Source: Roseovarius sp. THAF27 (GTDB taxonomy: Bacteria > Pseudomonadota > Alphaproteobacteria > Rhodobacterales > Rhodobacteraceae). From it: a DNA stretch of 64,000 bases. The translations under genes were made by a program, and so were the position numbers. Below are positions 57,567-64,000 of the stretch, piece by piece. The DNA lies in the NCBI RefSeq assembly GCF_009363655.1, contig NZ_CP045393.1:3286001-3350000 (forward strand). Reading direction: 5' to 3'. The notes under the pieces were generated by a model. The model ran no database searches. It was not told where the DNA came from and worked only from the letters and a program-made list of their open reading frames with translations. Numbering within the stretch: position 1 is the first letter of the stretch; each line of letters opens with the position of its first letter.

Positions 57567-59255
57567 ATGGCGCATGACGGACAGGACGTTGACCTTTCGA
57601 CCGAGATCCTCCTGAAGGACCTGCTGGAGCTGACCGGCAAGGCCGTGGCCCCGGCCGAACAGATCCTCGACAACGCCAGGGACGCCCTGCGCGACCTCGT
57701 CACGGTCGAGGGCCGCGTGTCTTCCCGCGCCGTGGAACAACACCAGACCGCCAGCCACGGCCTCGCCTGGCTCGCCACCTACGTCGAATCCCTGCGCCAG
57801 ATGCAGGGCTGGGCGACCCGCCTGCAGGACGAGGGAAAATTTGGCGAGGTCGAGCAACTCATTCACCAGATCGCCTTCGGCGAGTACCTTTGGCAGATCT
57901 ACGGCGGCATCCCGATGAACCAGGGCGAATTTCTGCGCCTTCAGGACATCGGCCTTTCCCAGGATGACATGCGCGTGCTGATGACCCCCGAGGTCCAGAC
58001 GCTCACGCAGTCCGGCAACACCCAGGCCGCCCGCATCCGCCTTGTCGAACTGATGCGGGAACGCGCCGCCGAGATCACCGTCGGCGCCACCGGCCTCGAC
58101 GAAGAGCTCGAGATGATCCGGGAGCAGTTCCGCCGCTACGCCGTCGACAAGATCCTGCCCGAGGCGCATGAATGGCACCTCAAGGACGAACTGATCCCGA
58201 TGGAGATCATCGAGGAACTCGCGGAAATGGGCGTCTTCGGCCTGACCATCCCCGAGGACTTCGGCGGCCTTGGCCTGTCGAAAGCGTCGATGTGCGTCGT
58301 CTCCGAGGAACTCAGCCGCGGCTATATCGGCGTCGGCTCGCTGGGCACCCGCTCGGAAATCGCCGCCGAACTGATCATCGCCGGCGGCACGCCCGAGCAG
58401 AAGGAAAAGTGGCTCCCCGGCCTCGCCTCGGGCGAGATCCTGCCCACGGCCGTCTTCACCGAACCCAACACCGGCTCGGACCTCGGATCGCTCAAGACCC
58501 GCGCGAAACAGGACGACAACGGCGACTGGATCCTCAACGGCAACAAGACCTGGATCACCCACGCCGCCCGGACCCACGTGATGACCGTACTGGCCCGCAG
58601 CGTACAGGGCACCGACGATTACAAGGGCCTGTCGATGTTCCTGGCCGAAAAGACCCCCGGCACGGATGAAGAGCCGTTCAAGGACTCCGGCATCTCGGGC
58701 GGCGAGATCGAGGTGCTGGGCTATCGCGGCATGAAGGAATACACGGTCAATTTCGACGACTTCAAGGTGAAGGGCGAAAACCTTCTGGGCGGCGAAGAGG
58801 GCAAGGGCTTCAAGCAACTGATGGAGACCTTCGAGAGCGCCCGCATCCAGACCGCCGCGCGCGCCATCGGCGTGGCGCAGAACGCGCTCGACCTCGGGAT
58901 GCAATACGCCCAGGACCGCAAGCAGTTCGGCAAGGAGCTGATCGAATTTCCCCGCGTCGCCAACAAGCTGGCGATGATGGCCGTGGAAATCATGGTCGCC
59001 CGCCAGCTGACGTACTATTCGGCCTTTGAGAAGGACGAGGGCCACCGCTGCGATGTCGAGGCCGGCATGGCCAAGCTCTTGGGCGCCCGCGTCGCCTGGG
59101 CCGCCGCCGACAACGCGCTTCAGATCCACGGCGGCAACGGCTTCGCGCTGGAGTACCCCGTCAGCCGCGTGCTCTGCGACGCCCGCATCCTCAACATCTT
59201 CGAGGGTGCCGGCGAGATTCAAGCACAGGTGATTGCACGAAGATTGCTCGGCTGA
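57567..59255 (+). CDS. mcd: (2S)-methylsuccinyl-CoA dehydrogenase
   Basis: A 562-residue acyl-CoA dehydrogenase with an N-terminal extension of about 170 residues before the usual fold, a hallmark of Mcd in the ethylmalonyl-CoA pathway. It oxidises (2S)-methylsuccinyl-CoA to mesaconyl-CoA, passing electrons to ETF. The catalytic part starts near EQFRRYAVDKILPEAHEW and contains TIPEDFGGLGLSKASM, FTEPNTGSDLGSLKTRA and the C-terminal IHGGNGFALEYPVSR and IFEGAGEIQAQVIARRLL. Its last codons are repeated downstream at 59301-59337. Acetate assimilation is the likely context. Confidence 0.93.
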   Translation: MAHDGQDVDLSTEILLKDLLELTGKAVAPAEQILDNARDALRDLVTVEGRVSSRAVEQHQTASHGLAWLATYVESLRQMQGWATRLQDEGKFGEVEQLIHQIAFGEYLWQIYGGIPMNQGEFLRLQDIGLSQDDMRVLMTPEVQTLTQSGNTQAARIRLVELMRERAAEITVGATGLDEELEMIREQFRRYAVDKILPEAHEWHLKDELIPMEIIEELAEMGVFGLTIPEDFGGLGLSKASMCVVSEELSRGYIGVGSLGTRSEIAAELIIAGGTPEQKEKWLPGLASGEILPTAVFTEPNTGSDLGSLKTRAKQDDNGDWILNGNKTWITHAARTHVMTVLARSVQGTDDYKGLSMFLAEKTPGTDEEPFKDSGISGGEIEVLGYRGMKEYTVNFDDFKVKGENLLGGEEGKGFKQLMETFESARIQTAARAIGVAQNALDLGMQYAQDRKQFGKELIEFPRVANKLAMMAVEIMVARQLTYYSAFEKDEGHRCDVEAGMAKLLGARVAWAAADNALQIHGGNGFALEYPVSRVLCDARILNIFEGAGEIQAQVIARRLLG

Positions 59256-59337
59256 TGTTTTCGCAGACCGTCCGGTGGACGGTCTGCCTCGCCGGCACGC
59301 GAGATCCAGGCACAGGTGATTGCAAGACGGCTCCTCG
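59256..59337 (+). pseudogene. Echo of the mcd 3' end with intervening hairpin
   Basis: The last 37 coding bases of mcd (59214-59250) recur at 59301-59337 with seven mismatches, all synonymous over EIQAQVIARRLL. They are 87 bp apart and in the same frame, with the mcd TGA in between. The second copy continues DRHPRKPA to a stop within a REP. Between the copies lies an 11-bp hairpin, GCAGACCGTCC/GGACGGTCTGC (59263-59287), which may also terminate mcd. Confidence 0.82.
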
Positions 59338-59359
59338 ACCGACACCCGCGCAAGCCTGC

Positions 59360-59381
59360 GTAGGGTGGGTGAAAACCCACG
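59360..59381 (+). repeat. REP element
   Basis: GTAGGGTGGGTGAAAACCCA then CG, starting at the end of the mcd echo. Its TAG serves as the stop of the echoed reading frame. Confidence 0.87.
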
Positions 59382-59512
59382 CCGCGCCGCCCCCCACCCG
59401 TTTCACCCAAACGCCCTTGCCATGCCTGGCACACCCGCCGACGCAACGCTCAGGCCGGTCCCCCAACTCACGCCCCTCACGGGATCAAATCGTCCGTCTC
59501 CAGTTCAACCCC

Positions 59513-59562
59513 ATTTTCTTCGTACGAAGAAAATCCCCCAAGAAAATTCGTACGAATTTTCT
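59513..59562. repeat. Doublet of perfect AT-rich palindromes
   Basis: Two perfect 22-nt palindromes lie at 59513-59534 and 59541-59562, both centred on TTCGTACGAA. They lie in a gene-free stretch of about 660 bp (59382-60040). I see no intact gene in that stretch, only a few short open frames and a REP at its right end. Confidence 0.8.
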
Positions 59563-59960
59563 CCAGCCGCCGGTCCGGAAAATCGCGGCGTCGTCAGCCC
59601 GCGCAAGCCACCTGCACCTGTTGCAACCCCGCGCCCCCGCCGCGCAGACGAAAGCCCGGCCTCCCCGGCTCCACATCCGCAGGCGTGCCGGGCACATTCA
59701 GGTCCCCCACCTACAGATGGTAGAACCGCGACAATCGCGCGATGATCCGGGGCGCGCCCCACACCCTGTCGGCCAGCCTTCCGCCCGGCCCCCTTGCCCC
59801 GTCATGATCCGGCCAGATCGCCGATCCCGCCAAAGGCATCGGCCCGCGTCAGAGGCCCCGGGATCGCAGCAGTCCCGCAATCCTTGCCCATGTCGCAGGG
59901 CCACCGCGGACATCATCTCACGGTGGCAACGCTGCCGCCACATGCGCATTGCCCGCTCGC

Positions 59961-59981
59961 GTAGAGTGGGTGAGACCCACC
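59961..59981 (+). repeat. Degenerate REP element
   Basis: GTAGAGTGGGTGAGACCCAC, one base shorter in the loop, followed by a second degenerate arm (AAAACCCACC at about 59992-60001). It ends about 60 nt before the phnM stop. Confidence 0.75.
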
Positions 59982-60040
59982 TTTGCTTAACAAAACCCAC
60001 CTTTGATGGCCGAAACCCGGCACGCGGCCAACGGCCCGGA

Positions 60041-61183
60041 TCACGCCACCCGGTTTCCCCGGCTCCACACTGCCCGCAAGGCCGGCACGCCGCCGCGCAG
60101 GTCGAACCGGATCAGGTCCGCCCGCTTGCCGACCGCGATCTCGCCCCGGTCCTGCAACCCCACGGCCGTCGCCGGCGCCGCCGTCACCGTCGCCAGCCCC
60201 CGCGCCATGTCATCCCAGTCCTGTCCCAGCTTGACCGCCGCCAGCAGCAGGGCCGAGGGCACGTAATCCGACGACAGGATATCGAGAAGCCCCGCGCGGG
60301 CCAACTCGCCCGCCGCCACGTTGCCCGAGTGCGACCCGCCCCGGATGAGGTTCGGCGCCCCCATGATCACCGCGATATCCCGCGCGTGGCTGGCCTCCGC
60401 CGCCTCCACCGTGGTCGGAAACTCCGCCATCGCCACGCCATACCCTTTCGACACTTCGACCTGCTCCGCCGTCGTATCGTCATGGCTCGCCAGCACCGCG
60501 CCATAGCGCGCCGCCTCCCGCACCGCCGCCGCCTCGTGCCGGTCGCCATTGGCATCGCGCAGCGCCTTCAATTGCGCGACATGCTCTTCGAATTCCGCAT
60601 CCGACAGCGCGTGCTTGCCCTTCATGTAATCCGCCAGCTTGGTGATATCCCGGAACTGCCTCTGCCCCGGCGTGTGGTCCATCAGGCTGACGATGCCGAC
60701 ACGGTCTTCCGGGCCGAACTCCGCCATCTCCTCCTCCAGAGTTTCCGAACACACCTCCGCCCGCAAGTGCAGGAAGTGACTGATCTTCAACGCATCCTCC
60801 TCGCGCAGCGCCCAAAGCTCGCGCGCCAGTCCCCGCGCATAAGCCTTGTACCGCCCCCGCCCCGTGGGGATCGACCCCACCCGCATCGCGTCGAACACCG
60901 TGGTGATCCCGGTGCTCGCCAGTTCCGCGTCATGCGCCAGGATGGCGGCATTGTGCGGCCAGTCCACCTTGGGCCGCGGCTGGATATGCCGCTCCAGGTT
61001 GTCGGTATGCAGCTCGATCAGCCCCGGCGCCACGAAACCGGCCCCGCAGTCCACCGCCCCGGCGGGCACCGCGTCGCCCTCCTCGATCCCGGCGATCGCA
61101 CCCTCCTCCACATGCACGGCCCCGGTCATCACCCGGTCGCGCAGGATCACTTGCGCATTGGCAAGGCAAAACGTCTCTGTCAT
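60041..61183 (-). CDS. phnM: PhnM: alpha-D-ribose 1-methylphosphonate 5-triphosphate diphosphatase
   Basis: A 380-residue amidohydrolase-superfamily enzyme of the C-P lyase pathway, removing pyrophosphate from ribose 1-methylphosphonate 5-triphosphate. Metal-site segments are visible: GLIELHTDNLERHIQPRP, then SLMDHTPGQRQF, LASHDDTTAEQV and a C-terminal SSDYVPSALLLA. ATG 61181-61183 begins the family sequence MTETFCLANAQVIL. It is on the same strand as phnKLN but separated from them by the opposite-strand DUF1045 gene, with a 47-bp divergent promoter region. Confidence 0.95.
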   Translation of the reverse strand: MTETFCLANAQVILRDRVMTGAVHVEEGAIAGIEEGDAVPAGAVDCGAGFVAPGLIELHTDNLERHIQPRPKVDWPHNAAILAHDAELASTGITTVFDAMRVGSIPTGRGRYKAYARGLARELWALREEDALKISHFLHLRAEVCSETLEEEMAEFGPEDRVGIVSLMDHTPGQRQFRDITKLADYMKGKHALSDAEFEEHVAQLKALRDANGDRHEAAAVREAARYGAVLASHDDTTAEQVEVSKGYGVAMAEFPTTVEAAEASHARDIAVIMGAPNLIRGGSHSGNVAAGELARAGLLDILSSDYVPSALLLAAVKLGQDWDDMARGLATVTAAPATAVGLQDRGEIAVGKRADLIRFDLRGGVPALRAVWSRGNRVA

Positions 61184-61230
61184 GGAACCATCACTTGTCT
61201 TGAAGTTGAAACAGGGGCAGACCCGGGCAC

Positions 61231-61914
61231 ATGGCATTCCAACGCTACGCTGTCTACCACACACCGCAGGGCGCCCTGGGCCGGTTCGGCGCCGATTGGC
61301 TCGGCTGGGACTTGGAAAGTGGCCAACCGACCACCCCGCCCGACATCGACGGCCTTCCGGCCCCGTGGGACGACATCACCGGCACCCCCCGCAAATACGG
61401 CTTTCACGCCACCGTCAAGCCGCCCTTCCGGCTGGCCGACGGCTGGACTGAAATCGACCTTTTGACCGCGTTCACCACCCATTGCGATCTTGCCGCACCG
61501 ATTACGCTCGACGGGCTGGAACTGGCGCAGCTCGGCCGCTTCCTGGCCCTCGTGCCGACTGGCGACACCCACGCCCTGAACGCCCTCGCCGCCGACACCG
61601 TCCGCGACCTCGATGCGTTCCGCGCCCCCCTCACCGACGCCGACCTCGCCCGCCGCCGCGCGTCCGGCCTCACGCCCGAACAGGACGCGCTCCTGCTGCA
61701 ATGGGGTTATCCTTACGTGATGGACCAGTTCCGCTGCCACTACACCCTCTCGGGCAAACTGCCCAAGGCGCAGGCAGGCCAACTTCGCGCGGCTCTCGAT
61801 CCCGTGGTCACCCCGCTTGTCCCACAGCCTTTCACTCTCGACACGCTCAGCCTCTGCGGCGAGGATGCCGAGGGCCGTTTCCATCTCGTTCATCGCGCCA
61901 CCCTTTCGGGCTGA
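61231..61914 (+). CDS. DUF1045 family phosphonate metabolism protein (2H phosphoesterase-like)
   Basis: A 227-residue protein of the DUF1045 family, which accompanies C-P lyase genes in alphaproteobacteria. Two His motifs typical of 2H phosphoesterases are present: YGFHATVKPPF near residue 60 and RCHYTLSG near 170. A role in processing a ribose-phosphate intermediate such as a cyclic phosphate is plausible but unproven. It reads opposite to the other phn genes; its last 25 bp overlap the convergent phnN 3' end. Confidence 0.88.
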   Translation: MAFQRYAVYHTPQGALGRFGADWLGWDLESGQPTTPPDIDGLPAPWDDITGTPRKYGFHATVKPPFRLADGWTEIDLLTAFTTHCDLAAPITLDGLELAQLGRFLALVPTGDTHALNALAADTVRDLDAFRAPLTDADLARRRASGLTPEQDALLLQWGYPYVMDQFRCHYTLSGKLPKAQAGQLRAALDPVVTPLVPQPFTLDTLSLCGEDAEGRFHLVHRATLSG

Positions 61915-62456
61915 AGCTGCGCCCAGACCGCCTCTGCCGCCTCCTCCAAGGTGCCGGTATTCTCCACCCGGATCACTTGGCCCATCCCCTCCGGCAAGGC
62001 AAACCCCGCCCGCGACAGCCGCGCCGCGATCACCTCGGCACTTTCGCGCCCGCGTGCCGCCAGCCGGTCCGCCAGCACCGGCACCGGCGCCGTCAGGTGC
62101 ACCACGGCAAAGCCGGGATACATCGCCTGCGCCTCGCGCAACACCGACCGCGACAGGTTCACCAGGCACAGGTGCCCCGCCGCCAGGTCCTCATTCACTG
62201 CCACCGGCACGCCGTATCTCAACCCGTGCGCCCGCCAGTGCAAGGCGAACGCCCCGGACCGCACCCGCGCCGCGAACACGTCCTCGCCGACCGCCTCGAA
62301 ATCCTCACCGCCCGCATCCGCGTCGCGCGTGATCACCCGCCGCACCAGCCGCACGCACGCGTGCCGCTCCGCCAGCACCTGCATCACGCTGTCCTTGCCC
62401 ACGCCCGACGGCCCGACAACGCCAATGAGCCGCCCGCCATGGACCAGCGCGCACAT
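61890..62456 (-). CDS. phnN: PhnN: ribose 1,5-bisphosphokinase
   Basis: A 188-residue kinase converting ribose 1,5-bisphosphate to PRPP in the C-P lyase pathway. The P-loop GPSGVGKD is at 15-22, and VRRVITRDADAGGEDFEAV is the guanylate-kinase-like substrate region. ATG 62454-62456 shares a base with the phnL stop (TAATG). The 3' end overlaps DUF1045 by 25 bp in convergent orientation. Confidence 0.95.
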   Translation of the reverse strand: MCALVHGGRLIGVVGPSGVGKDSVMQVLAERHACVRLVRRVITRDADAGGEDFEAVGEDVFAARVRSGAFALHWRAHGLRYGVPVAVNEDLAAGHLCLVNLSRSVLREAQAMYPGFAVVHLTAPVPVLADRLAARGRESAEVIAARLSRAGFALPEGMGQVIRVENTGTLEEAAEAVWAQLQPERVAR

Positions 62457-63136
62457 TACGCCGCCTTCGGGGTAAAGACCGACACGTCGATTTCCCGGTC
62501 GCAGACCCTTGCCCGCGCCGCCTCGTCATGGAAAATCCCCACGATGGCCGCGCCCCGCCCCTTGGCCTCCTCGATCAGGCGCAAGACCGTCTCGCGGTTA
62601 TCCGCATCCAGACTCGCCGTCGGCTCGTCCAGCAACATCGCCGGATAGCCATGCGCGAACCCCCGCGCGATATTCACCCGCTGCTGCTCGCCCCCCGAAA
62701 AGGTCGTCGGGCTCAACCCCCACAACCCCTCGGGGATGTTCAGCCGCCGCAACAGCTCCTCGGCCCGCGCCACGGCAACACCCTTCTCCACGCCCACGGC
62801 AAGCAGCGGCTCGGCCACCACCTCGCGCGTCGGCACGCGCGGCACCACCCGCAAGAACTGGCTGACATAGCCCAGCGTCTCGCGCCTGAGCGCCAGGATC
62901 TCTCGCGGGGCGGCGCGGGCCACATCCACGCCCGCCACCACGATCCGCCCCGAGGCGGCCAGGTAATTGCCGTAGATCATCCGCATCAGCGTCGACTTGC
63001 CCGCGCCCGAGGCCCCGGTCAGCGCCACGCATTCCCCCGCCCCGACGGACAGCGACGCCGCCGCCATCACCGGAATCACCGCGCCGCCTTGGTTGTGCAG
63101 CACGAAGTTCTTCGACACGTTCTCGATCTCGATCAT
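62456..63136 (-). CDS. phnL: PhnL: C-P lyase ABC-type ATPase
   Basis: A 226-residue ABC-type ATPase. Walker A GASGAGKST is at 41-49, the signature is FSGGEQQRVNIARG, and Walker B is AMLLDEPTASLD. PhnL belongs to the C-P lyase core assembly rather than to a transporter. ATG 63134-63136 was chosen, giving the family start MIEIENVSKNFVLHNQ, with AGGAAAAAGG upstream. It lies 43 bp after phnK. Confidence 0.95.
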   Translation of the reverse strand: MIEIENVSKNFVLHNQGGAVIPVMAAASLSVGAGECVALTGASGAGKSTLMRMIYGNYLAASGRIVVAGVDVARAAPREILALRRETLGYVSQFLRVVPRVPTREVVAEPLLAVGVEKGVAVARAEELLRRLNIPEGLWGLSPTTFSGGEQQRVNIARGFAHGYPAMLLDEPTASLDADNRETVLRLIEEAKGRGAAIVGIFHDEAARARVCDREIDVSVFTPKAA

Positions 63137-63179
63137 GACCCGGCCTTTTTCCTGCCAAAAATACTCAAATCCCGCCGCC

Positions 63180-63950
63180 TCAAACCTGCAACACGCTGGA
63201 AACCAGCAACTGCGTATAGCCATGCTGCGGATCGTCCAGCACCTGGTCGGTCAGCCCGGTCTCGACGACATGCCCGTCCTTCATCACCATCAGCCGATCC
63301 GCCAGCAGACGCACCACCGCCAGGTCATGCGTCACGATGATCGCACTCAACCCCATCTCCCGCACCAGCCCGCGCAAAAGATCCAACAGCCGCGCCTGCA
63401 CGCTGACATCCAAGCCCCCCGTGGGCTCGTCCATGAACACCAGCCGCGGCCCGGTCACCAGGTTCCGCGCGATCTGCAAGCGCTGCTGCATCCCGCCTGA
63501 AAAGGCCGTGGGCCGGTCATCCACCCGGTCCTCGGCAATCTCCACCCGGCCCAGCCAATCCACCGCGCTGCTGCGGATCTCCCCGTAATGGCGCGCGCCC
63601 ACGGCCATCAGCCGCTCGCCCACATTGCCGCCCGCACTCACCCCCATGCGCAACCCGTCCCGCGCGTGCTGATGCACGAACGCCCAATCGGTGCGCCCCA
63701 GCATCCGCCGCTCCGGCTCCGACATTTTCAGCGTATCGCGCGGCCCGTCCACGGCCGTGTCGAAAATCACCTCGCCGGCATCAGGAGCCAGATGACCGGC
63801 GAGGCAGCCAAGAAGCGTGGATTTACCCGATCCACTCTCCCCGACGATCCCCATCACTTCGCCCGGAAAAAGATCGAAGGACACGTCCCGGCACCCCACC
63901 CGGGGGCCATAGAACTTCGCCACATCGCGCACCTGCAACAATGGAGTCAT
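63180..63950 (-). CDS. phnK: PhnK: C-P lyase ABC-type ATPase
   Basis: A 256-residue ABC-type ATPase that binds the PhnGHIJ core. Walker A GESGSGKST is at 37-45, the signature FSGGMQQRLQIARN and Walker B RLVFMDEPTGGLD. ATG 63948-63950 gives MTPLLQVRDVAKFYG; a GTG one codon upstream is also possible. The rest of the operon (phnJ and earlier genes) should lie just beyond the right edge. Confidence 0.95.
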   Translation of the reverse strand: MTPLLQVRDVAKFYGPRVGCRDVSFDLFPGEVMGIVGESGSGKSTLLGCLAGHLAPDAGEVIFDTAVDGPRDTLKMSEPERRMLGRTDWAFVHQHARDGLRMGVSAGGNVGERLMAVGARHYGEIRSSAVDWLGRVEIAEDRVDDRPTAFSGGMQQRLQIARNLVTGPRLVFMDEPTGGLDVSVQARLLDLLRGLVREMGLSAIIVTHDLAVVRLLADRLMVMKDGHVVETGLTDQVLDDPQHGYTQLLVSSVLQV

Positions 63951-63969
63951 CACACCAGCCCTCCCGCAC

Positions 63970-63991
63970 GCGGATTTTTCGAAAAATCCGC
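63970..63991. repeat. AT-rich palindrome upstream of phnK
   Basis: A perfect 22-nt palindrome centred on TTTTTCGAAAAA. The last bases of the window (CCAAAATT) may begin a second unit, as at the other doublets. If phnJ lies next, it would sit between phnJ and phnK inside the operon. Confidence 0.72.
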
Positions 63992-64000
63992 TCCAAAATT

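Noticed and set aside
59255..61465. Plus-strand open frame (736 codons) across the mcd-phnM region
   Set aside because: It crosses a REP (translated as GWVKTHA), the palindromes and the antisense of phnM. The repeated GWVKTHA peptide seen in several frames comes from REP DNA, not from a protein family.

Overview
The window is 64 kb of GC-rich, gene-dense chromosome from an alphaproteobacterium, very probably a Rhodobacteraceae/Roseobacter-group species. Evidence: a regulatory PTS (short HprK, mannose-type EIIA, HPr, RapZ) next to ChvG/ChvI and pckA; a (2S)-methylsuccinyl-CoA dehydrogenase of the ethylmalonyl-CoA pathway; a C-P lyase gene set with DUF1045; DUF3576 and DUF6473 proteins; and short dispersed palindromes. 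No IS element, prophage, plasmid gene or CRISPR array was seen. The left edge cuts holA. The right edge lies about 50 nt upstream of phnK.

Layout. 1-5.4 kb: leuS-lptE-holA (minus) and a divergent glycosyltransferase. 5.4-9.3 kb: DUF3576 lipoprotein, yggS, a PEBP-like secreted protein, an L,D-transpeptidase-like protein and an amidase. 9.4-31.1 kb (minus strand): the ancestral tuf-trpT-secE-nusG-rplKA-rplJL-rpoBC cluster, interrupted by unrelated genes: an acetyltransferase and a CoA-transferase/hydratase pair between tuf and tRNA-Trp; a response regulator and a membrane protein before secE; a Cys-rich Sel1-like protein between nusG and rplK; and an antisense quinone reductase between rplA and rplJ. 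31-42.4 kb: lipoprotein, cytochrome P450, two tandem YHS proteins, parC, an SH3-domain protein, SDR, HIG1 protein, PduO-type adenosyltransferase, glycosyltransferase and etfBA. 42.4-52 kb: DUF6473, 3-hydroxybutyryl-CoA dehydrogenase, acyltransferase, the signalling block ptsH/EIIA/rapZ/hprK/chvG/chvI, and divergent pckA. 52-59.3 kb: marC, ytoQ, pheT, a TauE/SafE permease and mcd. 60-64 kb: phosphonate genes phnM, DUF1045, phnN, phnL, phnK.

How the genes work together. The 9-31 kb block is core transcription and translation, with structured leaders and terminators between modules. The 45-52 kb block looks like a carbon/envelope signalling module (PTS phosphoproteins plus an acid/envelope two-component system) beside the gluconeogenic gene pckA. 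EtfAB, Mcd, 3-hydroxybutyryl-CoA dehydrogenase and the mesaconyl-CoA isomerase/hydratase pair point to acyl-CoA and C2/C5-acid assimilation. The right end is phosphonate catabolism.

The least explained content is between genes. (i) A dispersed GTAG-type REP element with about a dozen recognisable copies; nearly all sit just beyond the stop codon of a minus-strand gene in one fixed orientation, and an inverted pair separates rpoB from rpoC. (ii) AT-rich palindromes in doublets or triplets at four loci. (iii) Two echoes of gene 3' ends (parC, mcd), where a second copy of the last codons, differing only synonymously, lies downstream. (iv) Three GCGCTAAC boxes at exact 21-bp spacing in the chvI-pckA divergent promoter region.
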